Positions 1 to 7,357 of a DNA stretch of 15,004 nt are shown one piece after another. The number at the start of each line of letters is the position of its first letter. The stretch's first letter is position 1. A program made the translations under genes and the position numbers. Source of the stretch: C7867-002 sp964637485 (GTDB lineage Bacteria > Patescibacteriota > Minisyncoccia > Phycocordibacterales > PALSA-1337); contig CAZWUU010000015.1 in NCBI GenBank assembly GCA_964637485.1, positions 1 to 15,004 on the forward strand. The letters run 5' to 3'. Below the pieces are notes generated by a model that was given only the letters and a program-made list of their open reading frames with translations, did no database searches and was not told the DNA's origin.

Positions 1-2
1 CA

Positions 3-338
3 ATTTCTATATCCGGTATTCCGCTTAACAGATTTACATTCCTAGGTTTCTTGCCTCATAAAAAGGGTAGGGAGAGCTTATTTACAGAGATTTCTTCGGA
101 TGATGGGGAATATATTTTTTATGAATCGTCTCATAGGATATCGAAAACCTTAGAAGCACTGTCTAGTCATCTGATAGGAAAAGACAAGATGGTGACGGTG
201 TGTCGAGAGATCAGTAAATTTTTCGAAGAAGTTGTTTCTGGTGATGCGGACACCGTCAAAAAGCATTTTGAGAACAATCCTGACAAAGTTCGTGGAGAGT
301 TCGTAGTTATTGTTAGTATGAGTCGTCATAAGTTATAA
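3..338 (+). CDS. rsmI: 16S rRNA (cytidine-1402 2'-O) methyltransferase RsmI, C-terminal part
   Basis: This is the 3' end of a gene that starts left of the window. The frame is open from base 3, and 111 residues are visible before the TAA. RsmI is a tetrapyrrole-methylase-fold enzyme that uses SAM to methylate the ribose of C1402 in the decoding centre of 16S rRNA. Family hallmarks visible are FLGFLPHKKG (visible residues 14-23), the IFYESSHRI segment, the CREISKFFEEVVSG segment and the terminal RGEFVVIV. Full RsmI proteins are usually about 220-280 residues, so roughly half is missing at the edge. A TTG at 51 could be read as a start, but the conserved sequence continues upstream of it, so it is internal. 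The stop codon overlaps the -10 box of the next gene's promoter. Confidence 0.93.
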   Translation: MSISGIPLNRFTFLGFLPHKKGRESLFTEISSDDGEYIFYESSHRISKTLEALSSHLIGKDKMVTVCREISKFFEEVVSGDADTVKKHFENNPDKVRGEFVVIVSMSRHKL

Positions 339-345
339 TCCAACC
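310..345 (+). promoter_or_regulatory. Predicted leaderless promoter for the gene at 346
   Basis: A perfect TATAAT (334-339) sits exactly six bases before the ATG at 346. TTGTTA (310-315, four of six matches to TTGACA) lies 18 bases upstream of it. This spacing would place the transcription start on or next to the A of the ATG, giving a leaderless mRNA, and there is no Shine-Dalgarno motif. The promoter lies inside the last codons of rsmI. The call rests on pattern only. Confidence 0.6.
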
Positions 346-573
346 ATGTCAAAAAGACAGATACTCATGTTAATAGGTTTATGGATCATGGCGATACTAC
401 ATCTCGGATTGCCGGAATTATGGGACAAAATGCTCTTGTTCATAACCGGCATAGTCATCATATTTACTTCTTTCAAAATAAAAGAGACAGAAATAAAAGC
501 CGTTTCAGAACCTCAAAACTTTGTCGATCACAAAGTCGAAATTAAAAGCGAAAATACAGGCACGAGTTCATGA
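346..573 (+). CDS. Small two-helix membrane protein, unknown function
   Basis: This encodes 75 residues that I do not recognise as a named family. Two hydrophobic stretches at about residues 5-22 and 29-43 are separated by a short loop containing PELWDK, which predicts a helical hairpin in the membrane. The remaining ~30 residues are polar, rich in K, E and S, and probably exposed. ATG 346 is the start because a consensus TATAAT lies six bases before it, and the preceding gene ends only at 338. The end overlaps the next gene by four bases (ATGA at 570-573), so translation of the two is probably coupled and the product may work with the DUF4015 protein at the membrane. That partnership is inferred only from gene order. 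Confidence 0.75.
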   Translation: MSKRQILMLIGLWIMAILHLGLPELWDKMLLFITGIVIIFTSFKIKETEIKAVSEPQNFVDHKVEIKSENTGTSS

Positions 574-1742
574 GTCTTTGGAATGAGCTAAATCTTGCTG
601 GGAAAATAATACTTGTCACCTTATCGGTCGTTTCACTCGCATTGGTCTCGACGGCTACAGCATATTCTCTGTCACACTTTCTTCCTCATAGTGTGACGGT
701 TTGGGAGGATCAGGGTGCTAACGTCGCGGATGAAGGATTATTTCCAAAGAAAATTGCCAGAATCAAGACTCCTGAAATTGTTAAGGCCATATATATGACG
801 GCTTGCGTCGGCAGTAATAAGAAAATACGTGAGCAGATTCTAACGAACATAGATGATACTCCCATAAATTCTATCATCTTGGATATAAAAGATTATACGG
901 GGACATTGGCTTATGCGGGCACTAAAGTAAAAGGTCCGACGGGCAGAGGGTGTCGCATGGATGATTTGCCCGAATTTCTTGCAACATTGAAAGAGCGAGG
1001 AATTTATACGATCGCTCGAATAACCGTTTTTCAGGATCCCTTGTATGCACGATATGATCAGAGTGTCGCAGTGATGAGTGCTTCGAATCCTGGCCGACCA
1101 TGGACTGATAAAAATGGCCTGGCCTTCATAGATCCCAATCACAAGGAGTATTGGGAATATATTGTGAAGATTGCCTTAGAAGCGCACGAGATAGGTTTCG
1201 ATGAATTGAATTTTGACTATATACGATTTCCATCAGACGGAAATATGAAGGATGCAGTTTTTTCTACTCCGGCAAATCTATCCAGAACAGATGTTATGAA
1301 AAAGTTTTTTTCATACCTTCACGATGAAATGAAATTAAGAGGTATTGTTACGTCAGCAGACATATTCGGCCAGACCGTGGTCAATTACGACGATCTGGGC
1401 ATAGGACAAATATATGAGGATATATTGCCTTATTTCGATTACGTTTCGCCGATGATATATCCGTCTCATTTCATAAGAGGATTTATGAATTATGATAATC
1501 CTGCCGAATATCCATACGAGGTCGTTCATGGCACTATGCTTCAGGCGGTGAACAGAGCCATCGTTGCATCATCGAGTGTCTATAAGATCAGGCCATGGCT
1601 CCAGGCTTTCGATCTGGGGGCCGTATACACTCCAGAGATGATCAGGTTGCAGGCTCAGGCAGTATACGATGCTGGACTCAAGGGCTGGTACCTCTGGGAT
1701 GCGGCGAACAGATATTCTAGGGAAGAACTCATAAACCTCTAG
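570..1742 (+). CDS. Membrane-anchored putative glycoside hydrolase, DUF4015 family
   Basis: A 390-residue protein with an uncleaved-looking N-terminal hydrophobic segment at about residues 12-36, followed by an extracytoplasmic (beta/alpha)8-type domain resembling DUF4015 putative glycosyl hydrolases. Visible landmarks are ILDIKDYTG (103-111), the strand ending in FDYIRFP (215-221, with D211, E212 and D216 as candidate acidic active-site residues), the SADIFGQ and YVSPMIYPSH segments, and GWYLWDAAN near the C-terminus (372-380). This barrel family is thought to act on polysaccharides, but substrates are largely unestablished, so enzymatic activity is inferred from fold and acidic motifs. The start at 570 overlaps the preceding stop. 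Likely role: trimming or remodelling cell-surface or peptidoglycan-associated glycan, in keeping with the nearby glycan locus. Confidence 0.85.
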   Translation: MSLWNELNLAGKIILVTLSVVSLALVSTATAYSLSHFLPHSVTVWEDQGANVADEGLFPKKIARIKTPEIVKAIYMTACVGSNKKIREQILTNIDDTPINSIILDIKDYTGTLAYAGTKVKGPTGRGCRMDDLPEFLATLKERGIYTIARITVFQDPLYARYDQSVAVMSASNPGRPWTDKNGLAFIDPNHKEYWEYIVKIALEAHEIGFDELNFDYIRFPSDGNMKDAVFSTPANLSRTDVMKKFFSYLHDEMKLRGIVTSADIFGQTVVNYDDLGIGQIYEDILPYFDYVSPMIYPSHFIRGFMNYDNPAEYPYEVVHGTMLQAVNRAIVASSSVYKIRPWLQAFDLGAVYTPEMIRLQAQAVYDAGLKGWYLWDAANRYSREELINL

Positions 1743-1758
1743 CTTATTCACAGCCTAC

Positions 1759-1786
1759 TTGATTTATACGGTAAATGTGGTAATAT
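1759..1786 (+). promoter_or_regulatory. Predicted extended -10 promoter
   Basis: TTGATT (1759-1764) lies 16 bases before TAATAT (1781-1786), which is preceded by TGG (1778-1780), giving a TGn extended -10. Transcription would start near 1793 and leave a leader of about 50 bases before the ATG at 1842. The leader contains a short hairpin and a pyrimidine-rich run. It lies just after the end of the DUF4015 gene and would drive the 1842-2192 ORF or an RNA from the same stretch. Pattern-based only. Confidence 0.5.
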
Positions 1787-1796
1787 TAATACCGGC

Positions 1797-1824
1797 GGCG
1801 TCATAACGCTCTTTTCTTTTTATT
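1797..1824 (+). terminator. Weak hairpin plus T-rich run (possible terminator or attenuator)
   Basis: GGCGT (1797-1801) can pair with ACGCT (1806-1810) around a CATA loop, one pair being G-T, followed directly by a T/C-rich run from 1811 to about 1824. It could end transcripts from the DUF4015 unit or act as a leader element downstream of the 1759-1786 promoter. The stem is only five pairs, so support is weak. Confidence 0.25.
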
Positions 1825-1841
1825 CGGTGTAGGCAACCGAA

Positions 1842-2192
1842 ATGTCATCCCCATCGACAGTCAGACCCCTGACGAGATTAGGAGTGATATGCGCTATCGA
1901 ACAGATGGCAACAAAGTCATCCTCTGTTAGGATACCGGCCTCCAGGAATGCTGGAGATACCGTTCAGACAGTAGTCGGACCGACTCAATCCGAGTCGGTA
2001 GGTCCAGTCAGCTTCAAAGATTTGTTCGGGGACGGTAAAAAAGTCCCGTGGCAAAAACAGCAAGAGGCGGAGCGAACGAGTTTCCTGCTGAACGCAGGGA
2101 GACTCGCTGCGAACTGCGGTCTTGATCTGGACGAAGGGATTAAGGTCCAATCCGGACACCCCTTCGAACTCTCACAGGTCCATGTGACCTAA
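1842..2192 (+). CDS. Hypothetical protein of 116 residues, unrecognised
   Basis: I do not recognise this product. The first ~45 residues are rich in S, T, V and R with no hydrophobic segment. The second half looks more like a folded or helical soluble protein: SFKDLF, a basic-aromatic KKVPWQKQQ stretch, then a helix-like ERTSFLLNAGRLAANCGLDL. It is probably cytoplasmic. Support for coding: an uninterrupted 117-codon frame, a promoter-like element upstream, and a strong terminator hairpin starting six bases after the TAA. Against: no SD, no family match, GC of about 53% (hand count, 1861-2160) against 32-48% in 60-base samples of neighbouring genes, and internal hairpins that would also fit a structured RNA. 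ATG 1842 is the first in frame; ATG 1905 is an alternative. Confidence 0.5.
   Translation: MSSPSTVRPLTRLGVICAIEQMATKSSSVRIPASRNAGDTVQTVVGPTQSESVGPVSFKDLFGDGKKVPWQKQQEAERTSFLLNAGRLAANCGLDLDEGIKVQSGHPFELSQVHVT
1931..2005 (+). repeat. Two adjacent hairpins flanked by a 7-base direct repeat
   Basis: CTCCAG (1940-1945) and CTGGAG (1951-1956) form a 6-bp stem with a 5-base loop. It is bracketed by direct copies of GATACCG at 1931-1937 and 1956-1962. A second stem follows, ACCGACTC (1979-1986) with GAGTCGGT (1992-1999), 8 bp with a 5-base loop, and GGACC/GGTCC (1977-1981 and 2001-2005) can extend or compete with it. These lie inside the 1842-2192 ORF. The inverted repeats are visible directly; any function is unknown. 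Confidence 0.5.
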
Positions 2193-2197
2193 ATACG

Positions 2198-2230
2198 GCC
2201 GGTGCTCGATAATATCGAGCACCGGCTTTT
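2198..2230 (+). terminator. Intrinsic (rho-independent) terminator
   Basis: GCCGGTGCTCGA (2198-2209) and TCGAGCACCGGC (2215-2226) form a perfect 12-bp GC-rich stem with a 5-base loop TAATA, followed immediately by TTTT and an AT-rich stretch. It begins six bases after the stop at 2192 and ends just before the promoter of the ATPase gene, so it separates the two transcription units. Confidence 0.9.
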
Positions 2231-2238
2231 CAATTTCG

Positions 2239-2247
2239 TGATATAAT
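2239..2247 (+). promoter_or_regulatory. Extended -10 promoter for the VirD4-like gene
   Basis: TGA followed by a perfect TATAAT (2242-2247) makes an extended -10. The -35 position falls inside the terminator stem and shows no match, as is common for extended -10 promoters. Transcription would start near 2254, leaving only about 11 bases before the ATG at 2265 and no SD motif, so the message is nearly leaderless. It could also serve the glycosyltransferase genes downstream by read-through. Confidence 0.65.
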
Positions 2248-2264
2248 TTTGTTGAATAAATTCT

Positions 2265-4100
2265 ATGAATGACGACAGAGTCACATACTTTGCAGAAACA
2301 GATGCCAGAAACAGGCGTATAAAATTTGGCATCAAAGCCAAGGACAGAACCAGACATGTCTATATCATCGGTAAGACTGGTATGGGTAAATCTACATTAC
2401 TCGAAAATATGGCCGTGCAGGATATTCAGACAGGTGATGGCATGGCTTTTATCGATCCGCACGGCAAGACAGCAGATCTGCTCATGGAATATGTACCGAA
2501 GGAACGCATCAGAGACGTTATATATATTGCTCCGTTTGATCTGGAACATCCGATTTCATTCAATGTCCTCGAGTCAGTGAGTCCAGACAAGAGACATCTT
2601 GTCGTGTCAGGACTTATGAGCACGTTCAAGAAAATATGGGTGGACGCATGGTCTGCCAGAATGGAATACATTTTGACAAATACTCTGCTAGCCTTGCTCG
2701 AATATCCTGGAGCAACACTGCTAGGTGTAAACAGAATGCTTTCTGATAAGGAATATAGGAAGGAGATCGTATCAAAAATTACTGATCCGTCAGTCAAAAC
2801 ATTCTGGACAAAGGAGTTTGCCGGATATACAGAGAGACAAGCCGCGGAAGCTGTGCCAGCCATTCAGAACAAAGTCGGACAATTTACGGCAAATCCGGTC
2901 ATAAGAAACATGATCGGTCAGCCGACCTCATCTTTCGATTTTAGAGAGGCGATGGATAAGAGGAAGATCATCATCATAAACTTGTCGAAAGGAAAGATCG
3001 GAGACGAAAACATGAAACTGCTCGGCGGACTTCTCGTCACAAAGATTTACCTGGCTGCAATGTCGCGCGCGGATGTTCCTGACAGACTCATGAAGATGCT
3101 GCCGAATTTTTACTTATTTGTAGATGAATTCCAAAACTTCGCAAACGCTTCTTTTGCCGATATTCTTTCGGAAGCCAGAAAGTACAAATTAAATCTAACG
3201 ATTGCGCACCAGTATATCGAACAGATGGACGAAGTGGTGAGAGCAGCCGTATTTGGCAACGTCGGTACTATGATCTCGTTCCGAGTCGGAGCCACTGACG
3301 CCGAGACCTTGGAAAAAGAGTTTGCACCGCAATTTACTGTCGAAGATCTGGTGAATCTCGGTTTTACCCAGATTTATCTCAAACTCATGATTGACGGCCT
3401 TACATCCGCTCCATTTTCTGCTGTGACCATTCCTCCCATACCTCATCCAGATGTATCTTATGTCAAGGAGATAATAGATGCGTCCAGAGAGCAGTTCGCA
3501 CAACCTCGAGCTCTCGTAGAGGCTGAAATAGTGAAATTTCACGAATCAAATGATAAGAAAATTTTGCCCAATGCAAATTTAAACACCCCACCTCATTTTA
3601 ATAAGAGTAGGGAAAATGTTCCGAACAAGCCTGTTGAAATGCACAAAAAACCTGACAACACTTTTCATCATAAGAATCCAAATAATAATTCATCTGCCGG
3701 TGCCTCCGTTGTGAATGGTGTGAATGCCGGTGGAAATGTTTCAGTCAAAGAGCCACCGCGCGACACTCCCGTTCCTGCCCTCGTCACAGCCAAGCCTATT
3801 GAAACAGCGATGAAAAGTTCGAGCGTCCCTGCACCGATGTCACTCAAAAACCTTGGAGGATCTCCGCGCTTCGATAAAAACTCAAACGATCTAAAAAATG
3901 CCTTAAAAGCGGCACTGGAAAATCACAAAAATGACAAGGCGGAAGCATCAAATACAAATACCACTCAGGAACAAACAATAAAAGTCCCTAAAGATAACAA
4001 TAATACCGAGACAACCGCCGACCAGGCAAAAAAAAGGGAAGGAAATGAACCAAAAGAGGTTCCGGAGGATGTGCTAAAAACAGTATTGAAAGTTGACTAA
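2265..4100 (+). CDS. VirD4/TraG-like (HerA-FtsK superfamily) DNA-translocase ATPase with disordered tail
   Basis: A 611-residue soluble ATPase. The core (about 1-425) has a Walker A GKTGMGKST (36-44, K42), FIDPHGK just after it, a Walker B strand ending YLFVDEFQNF (D287, E288), and a sensor-like IAHQY (313-317) typical of TraD/TraG/VirD4 proteins, which form hexameric rings that pump DNA or couple substrates to a type IV secretion channel. The N-terminal transmembrane helices of classical VirD4 are absent. From about 430 to 611 the chain is low-complexity, rich in N, K, P, T and S and probably disordered, except for a short helix-like SLKNL...LKNALKAALENH segment (from 526). No other secretion genes are visible, so the substrate is unknown: DNA uptake, conjugation or chromosome handling are all possible. 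The first glycosyltransferase follows 20 bases later. Confidence 0.85.
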   Translation: MNDDRVTYFAETDARNRRIKFGIKAKDRTRHVYIIGKTGMGKSTLLENMAVQDIQTGDGMAFIDPHGKTADLLMEYVPKERIRDVIYIAPFDLEHPISFNVLESVSPDKRHLVVSGLMSTFKKIWVDAWSARMEYILTNTLLALLEYPGATLLGVNRMLSDKEYRKEIVSKITDPSVKTFWTKEFAGYTERQAAEAVPAIQNKVGQFTANPVIRNMIGQPTSSFDFREAMDKRKIIIINLSKGKIGDENMKLLGGLLVTKIYLAAMSRADVPDRLMKMLPNFYLFVDEFQNFANASFADILSEARKYKLNLTIAHQYIEQMDEVVRAAVFGNVGTMISFRVGATDAETLEKEFAPQFTVEDLVNLGFTQIYLKLMIDGLTSAPFSAVTIPPIPHPDVSYVKEIIDASREQFAQPRALVEAEIVKFHESNDKKILPNANLNTPPHFNKSRENVPNKPVEMHKKPDNTFHHKNPNNNSSAGASVVNGVNAGGNVSVKEPPRDTPVPALVTAKPIETAMKSSSVPAPMSLKNLGGSPRFDKNSNDLKNALKAALENHKNDKAEASNTNTTQEQTIKVPKDNNNTETTADQAKKREGNEPKEVPEDVLKTVLKVD

Positions 4101-4120
4101 GGATATGGAAATATGACCAT

Positions 4121-5341
4121 ATGAGCCCGAAAAGAATACTCATATTCTCTCTGACCTACTATCCGCGTTTTGTCGGGGGAGCAGAAGTAGCCATAAAAGA
4201 GATTACGGACAGGATGCCGGAGAATAAATACGTTTTTGATATGGTCACGCTTCGCTTTGATGCTGATCTGCCTAGATTTGAACGAATGGGAAATGTGAAT
4301 GTCTACAGAGTCGGCCCCGGTCTTTCCGGCGTTTCAACTCCTGGAGATTTGAGATGGTACAAAAACTTTTTCAAATATTTGTATCTGGTGATCGGTTTCA
4401 GAAAAGCTCTCGTTCTGCACAAAAATAAAAAATACGACGCCATTTGGTCCATTATGGCCACATACAATTCATTTTCTGCAGTCTTTTTTAAGATGGTGCA
4501 TCCTAAAGTGCCATTTATATTTACTCTGCAGGACGGAGATCCCATAGAACATATCAAGAAGCGTGCGTTGCCACTGTATCCATTTTTCAAGAAAATGTTC
4601 ACGAAGGCCGATCGTGTGCAAGCAATCTCAAATCATTTGGCAAGCTGGGCAAAAAACATGGGCGCGACCTGTCCTATTGAAGTCATACCAAATGCAGTTG
4701 ATTATGCATTATTTTCAAAAGATGTATCTAAGGAATCGATAGAGGAAATTTCGAAGAATCTCGGAATGAAAGAGGAAGACATCTTTATAATTACGACATC
4801 CAGACTGGTAAGAAAGAATGCATTAAATGATCTCATAGATTCACTGGTCTATCTTCCGAAAAATATCAAGTTACTCATATTGGGTGAAGGTCCGCTCAGA
4901 GAATCTCTGAAAGCACAGTGCTTCAGATTGGGTTTGAATTATACAGATGAGCCACCTATAAACCCGCACAATAGAGTACATTTCATGGGACAGATAGGAC
5001 ATGCAGACATGCCGGCATATTTTGCCTTGTCTAAGGTATTCGTCCGACCATCTCTCTCGGAGGGTTTGGGAAATTCATTCCTAGAATCAATGGCTGCGGG
5101 AGTGCCGGTCGTTGCAACATCAGTCGGAGGCATTTCTGATTTTGTGAAAGATGGAGAAACCGGCCTTATCTGCGAAGTGAAAAATCCGAGAAGCATAGCT
5201 CAGAAAATAGAGAAATATTTGAAGGATCAAGAGTCATATGATTATATTTTGCGCAAAGGACGTCTCATGGTAAGAGAAAAGTATGACTGGATGAGCATAA
5301 GCGATAAGATGAGAGGACTATTCGATGGTGTGCTAAACTAG
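4121..5341 (+). CDS. Glycosyltransferase family 4 (GT-B fold)
   Basis: A 406-residue retaining-type glycosyltransferase expected to transfer a sugar from a nucleotide donor to a lipid-linked glycan on the cytoplasmic face of the membrane. The N-terminal acceptor domain opens with YPRFVGGAEVAIKEI. The C-terminal donor domain shows EVIPNAVDY, SRLVRKNAL, ILGEGPL, a VRPSLSEGLGNSFLES segment with the canonical EX7E pair (E314, E322), and AAGVPVVAT followed by GGISDFVKDGETG. Length is typical for GT4. ATG 4121 is chosen because the ATGs at 4105 and 4113 run straight into stops. No SD is evident. It is the first gene of the glycan block, 20 bases after the ATPase gene. Donor and acceptor cannot be told from sequence. 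Confidence 0.92.
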   Translation: MSPKRILIFSLTYYPRFVGGAEVAIKEITDRMPENKYVFDMVTLRFDADLPRFERMGNVNVYRVGPGLSGVSTPGDLRWYKNFFKYLYLVIGFRKALVLHKNKKYDAIWSIMATYNSFSAVFFKMVHPKVPFIFTLQDGDPIEHIKKRALPLYPFFKKMFTKADRVQAISNHLASWAKNMGATCPIEVIPNAVDYALFSKDVSKESIEEISKNLGMKEEDIFIITTSRLVRKNALNDLIDSLVYLPKNIKLLILGEGPLRESLKAQCFRLGLNYTDEPPINPHNRVHFMGQIGHADMPAYFALSKVFVRPSLSEGLGNSFLESMAAGVPVVATSVGGISDFVKDGETGLICEVKNPRSIAQKIEKYLKDQESYDYILRKGRLMVREKYDWMSISDKMRGLFDGVLN

Positions 5342-5346
5342 AATAT

Positions 5347-6372
5347 ATGAAGATACTCATTGCTTCGGGAATATATCCGCCGGATATTGGAGGCCCGGCG
5401 CAATATGCCAGAAATCTATATGAGACTTGGAAAGCCCTCGGACATGAGGTGAAAGTCGCCGCTTATAGGTGGGAGAGAGCCGCTCCGCCAGGACTTCGAC
5501 ATTTTTTATATTTTACGAAGATTTTACGAAAGGGCTGGAATGCTGATGTTATCCTGGTATTGGATACCTGGAGCGCCGCCGTGCCCACCATGTTTGCCTG
5601 TATGCTCATGGGTAAAAAATATGTCTTGAGGACGGGAGGGGATTTTCTTTGGGAAACATATGTAGAAAGGACGGGACAACCTGTGCTGTTCAGAGACTTC
5701 TATGATACAAAAATGGGTTTCCTAAGTTTCAAGGAAAAACTTATTCATCGATACGGCGGTAAGTCCATGAGAAGAGCGTCGGCTATGATATATAGCACAA
5801 CATGGCAGAAAGATATTTTCGAAAAAGCTTATGGCATAGATGCTAAGAAGACATATATAGTCGAGAATTATTGCGGTCCAAAGGACGAGCCAGTTACGCC
5901 GGATGGGAGAAGATACCTAGCGGCAACTCGTGAGTTGAAATGGAAGAATATAGATTCATTAAAGAGGGCATTTAAGGTTGCAGAAGAAAAGGTAAAAGGT
6001 CTGGGGCTGGAGGATATAGAGCTGGATACCGGCAAGGCACTCTATGAAAATTTTGTAGAGAGAATGAAGAGATCATATGCTGTCACGCTGGTGTCTTTGG
6101 GCGATATAAGCCCGAATATGATATTCGATGCTATAAAGGCCGGAGTGCCGTTTATTGTCACGAAAGAGATAGGGATATATGACAGGATCAAGGACTGCGC
6201 CGTTTTTGTAGATCCATTGGATGAAAAAGATATTACGCAGAAGATTGTCTGGATGGCAGACCCGGCAAATAGAGCACTGCAGGCAGAAAAAGTCAGAAAG
6301 TGCCAATTCATGCATTCCTGGAAGGATATATCTCTGGAAATACTCGATATTTGGAAAAAAGTAAATAAATAG
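5347..6372 (+). CDS. Divergent GT4-like glycosyltransferase with Asp pair in place of EX7E
   Basis: A 341-residue GT-B protein. The N-terminus (ILIASGIYPPDIGGPAQYARNL) has the glycine-rich acceptor-domain loop typical of GT4. The C-terminal domain is shorter than usual and carries SLGDISPNMIFDAIKAGVPFIVTKE, where both glutamates of the EX7E motif are aspartates (D253, D261) with spacing kept. This may be a distinct subfamily or altered catalysis; the GVPFIV and FVDPLDEKDI segments keep the expected GT4 order. It starts five bases after the preceding stop without an SD and ends one base before the next start, so it is clearly in the same operon. Probable role: adding one residue to the surface glycan; the sugar is unknown. 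Confidence 0.85.
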   Translation: MKILIASGIYPPDIGGPAQYARNLYETWKALGHEVKVAAYRWERAAPPGLRHFLYFTKILRKGWNADVILVLDTWSAAVPTMFACMLMGKKYVLRTGGDFLWETYVERTGQPVLFRDFYDTKMGFLSFKEKLIHRYGGKSMRRASAMIYSTTWQKDIFEKAYGIDAKKTYIVENYCGPKDEPVTPDGRRYLAATRELKWKNIDSLKRAFKVAEEKVKGLGLEDIELDTGKALYENFVERMKRSYAVTLVSLGDISPNMIFDAIKAGVPFIVTKEIGIYDRIKDCAVFVDPLDEKDITQKIVWMADPANRALQAEKVRKCQFMHSWKDISLEILDIWKKVNK

Positions 6373-6373
6373 T

Positions 6374-7357
6374 ATGAAGCTCCTGTCAATTTCTACAGAT
6401 CGGAAAATATTCGAGGAGGGAAGTGCGGTGTACGAAAGACAAAAGAAATATTCCCTCGAAAATAATGAAACGCATATTATTATTTTTGCGTCTAATAAAT
6501 ATTCCGAGACGGCGATTAATGAACGATGCTTCGTATATCCTACAAAAAATCGCTTCAAGTTTTTTTATCCATTCAGCGCCATATCGTTAGGCAGATTCAT
6601 CATTCAGAGGCGCGGGGTCACTCATATAACATGCCAAGACCCTTCATTTACAGCTATGGCCGGAATTGCACTAAAGAGAGAATTCGGCCTTCCTCTGGAA
6701 ATACAGATTCATACTGACATCGGCAGTCCAAATTATACTTATTCATTGAAAAACAGAATATTGAAAGCTATGGCTCTTTCTTACATTCCCAAAGCCGACA
6801 GTATCAGAGTTGTTTCGAATAAGATCAAAAATTATTTAGTTGAAAATCTAGCTATTCCGGCATCAAAAATCTTAGTTAAACCAATTGATGTAGATCGTCA
6901 GTTTATAACAGAAACACCTGTGACAGTCGATCTGCACAGCAAGTACCCACAATTTTCAAAAATAGTATTAATGGCATCCAGGTTTACGAAAGAGAAAAAT
7001 ATCGGATATGCCATCAAATCATGGATTGAAGTCGTAAAAAAATATCCGGATTACGGATTGATAATCGTGGGAGAGGGAATCCTGGAAAGTAAGTTGAAAT
7101 CAATGGTAGCCGGAAATGGATTAGTAAGTAAAGTAATTTTTGAACCTTGGCAAGATAGGAAAACTCTGATTTCGTATTACAAGACATGTGATTATTTCCT
7201 GAACACATCGCTTTTCGAAGGATACGGTATGTCTATGGTTGAGGCTGGCATTGCGGGTGCGGTAGTTGTATCCACGGATGTGGGTGTAGCACGAGAGATT
7301 GGAGCCACAATCATTTCAGGCGAAAGTTCCTCACTCGTTCGCGTCTTGGAAAAGTAA
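6374..7357 (+). CDS. Glycosyltransferase family 4, short C-terminus
   Basis: A 327-residue GT4-type enzyme. Visible are an acceptor domain with QIHTDIGSPNY, a linker IPKADSIRVVSNKIK, and a donor domain with MASRFTKEKNIGYAI, IIVGEGILE and LFEGYGMSMVEAGIAG, including an intact EX7E pair (E282, E290). The protein stops at VLEK shortly after the VGVAREIG segment, roughly 40-50 residues earlier than most GT4 proteins, which usually end with a helix folding back onto the N-domain. No frameshift is evident: the frame closes with TAATAA and the next gene follows after 23 bases. The start ATG is one base after the previous stop. It may be a naturally short form or a 3' truncation fixed at a recombination junction. 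Confidence 0.88.
   Translation: MKLLSISTDRKIFEEGSAVYERQKKYSLENNETHIIIFASNKYSETAINERCFVYPTKNRFKFFYPFSAISLGRFIIQRRGVTHITCQDPSFTAMAGIALKREFGLPLEIQIHTDIGSPNYTYSLKNRILKAMALSYIPKADSIRVVSNKIKNYLVENLAIPASKILVKPIDVDRQFITETPVTVDLHSKYPQFSKIVLMASRFTKEKNIGYAIKSWIEVVKKYPDYGLIIVGEGILESKLKSMVAGNGLVSKVIFEPWQDRKTLISYYKTCDYFLNTSLFEGYGMSMVEAGIAGAVVVSTDVGVAREIGATIISGESSSLVRVLEK

Noticed and set aside
51..338. A complete small gene starting at TTG 51
   Set aside because: RsmI-specific sequence continues in frame upstream to base 3, so this is the end of a longer gene.
1917..2159. Reverse-strand ORF of 80 codons opposite the hypothetical gene
   Set aside because: It has no recognisable domain or promoter and lies wholly antisense to the forward ORF, which has better context (terminator six bases after its stop).
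1842..2230. tmRNA or RNase P RNA as the explanation of the GC-rich stretch
   Set aside because: I find no tRNA-like acceptor/T-arm with CCA end, no tag-peptide frame resembling known tags, and no conserved RNase P motif. Generic structured RNA remains possible.
2426..2863. Reverse-strand ORF of 145 codons inside the ATPase gene
   Set aside because: It is a shadow of a strongly conserved coding region (Walker A to mid-domain), with no independent signal.
6073..6558. Reverse-strand ORF of 161 codons across two glycosyltransferase genes
   Set aside because: It is antisense to two genes with clear family motifs, with no promoter or domain of its own.
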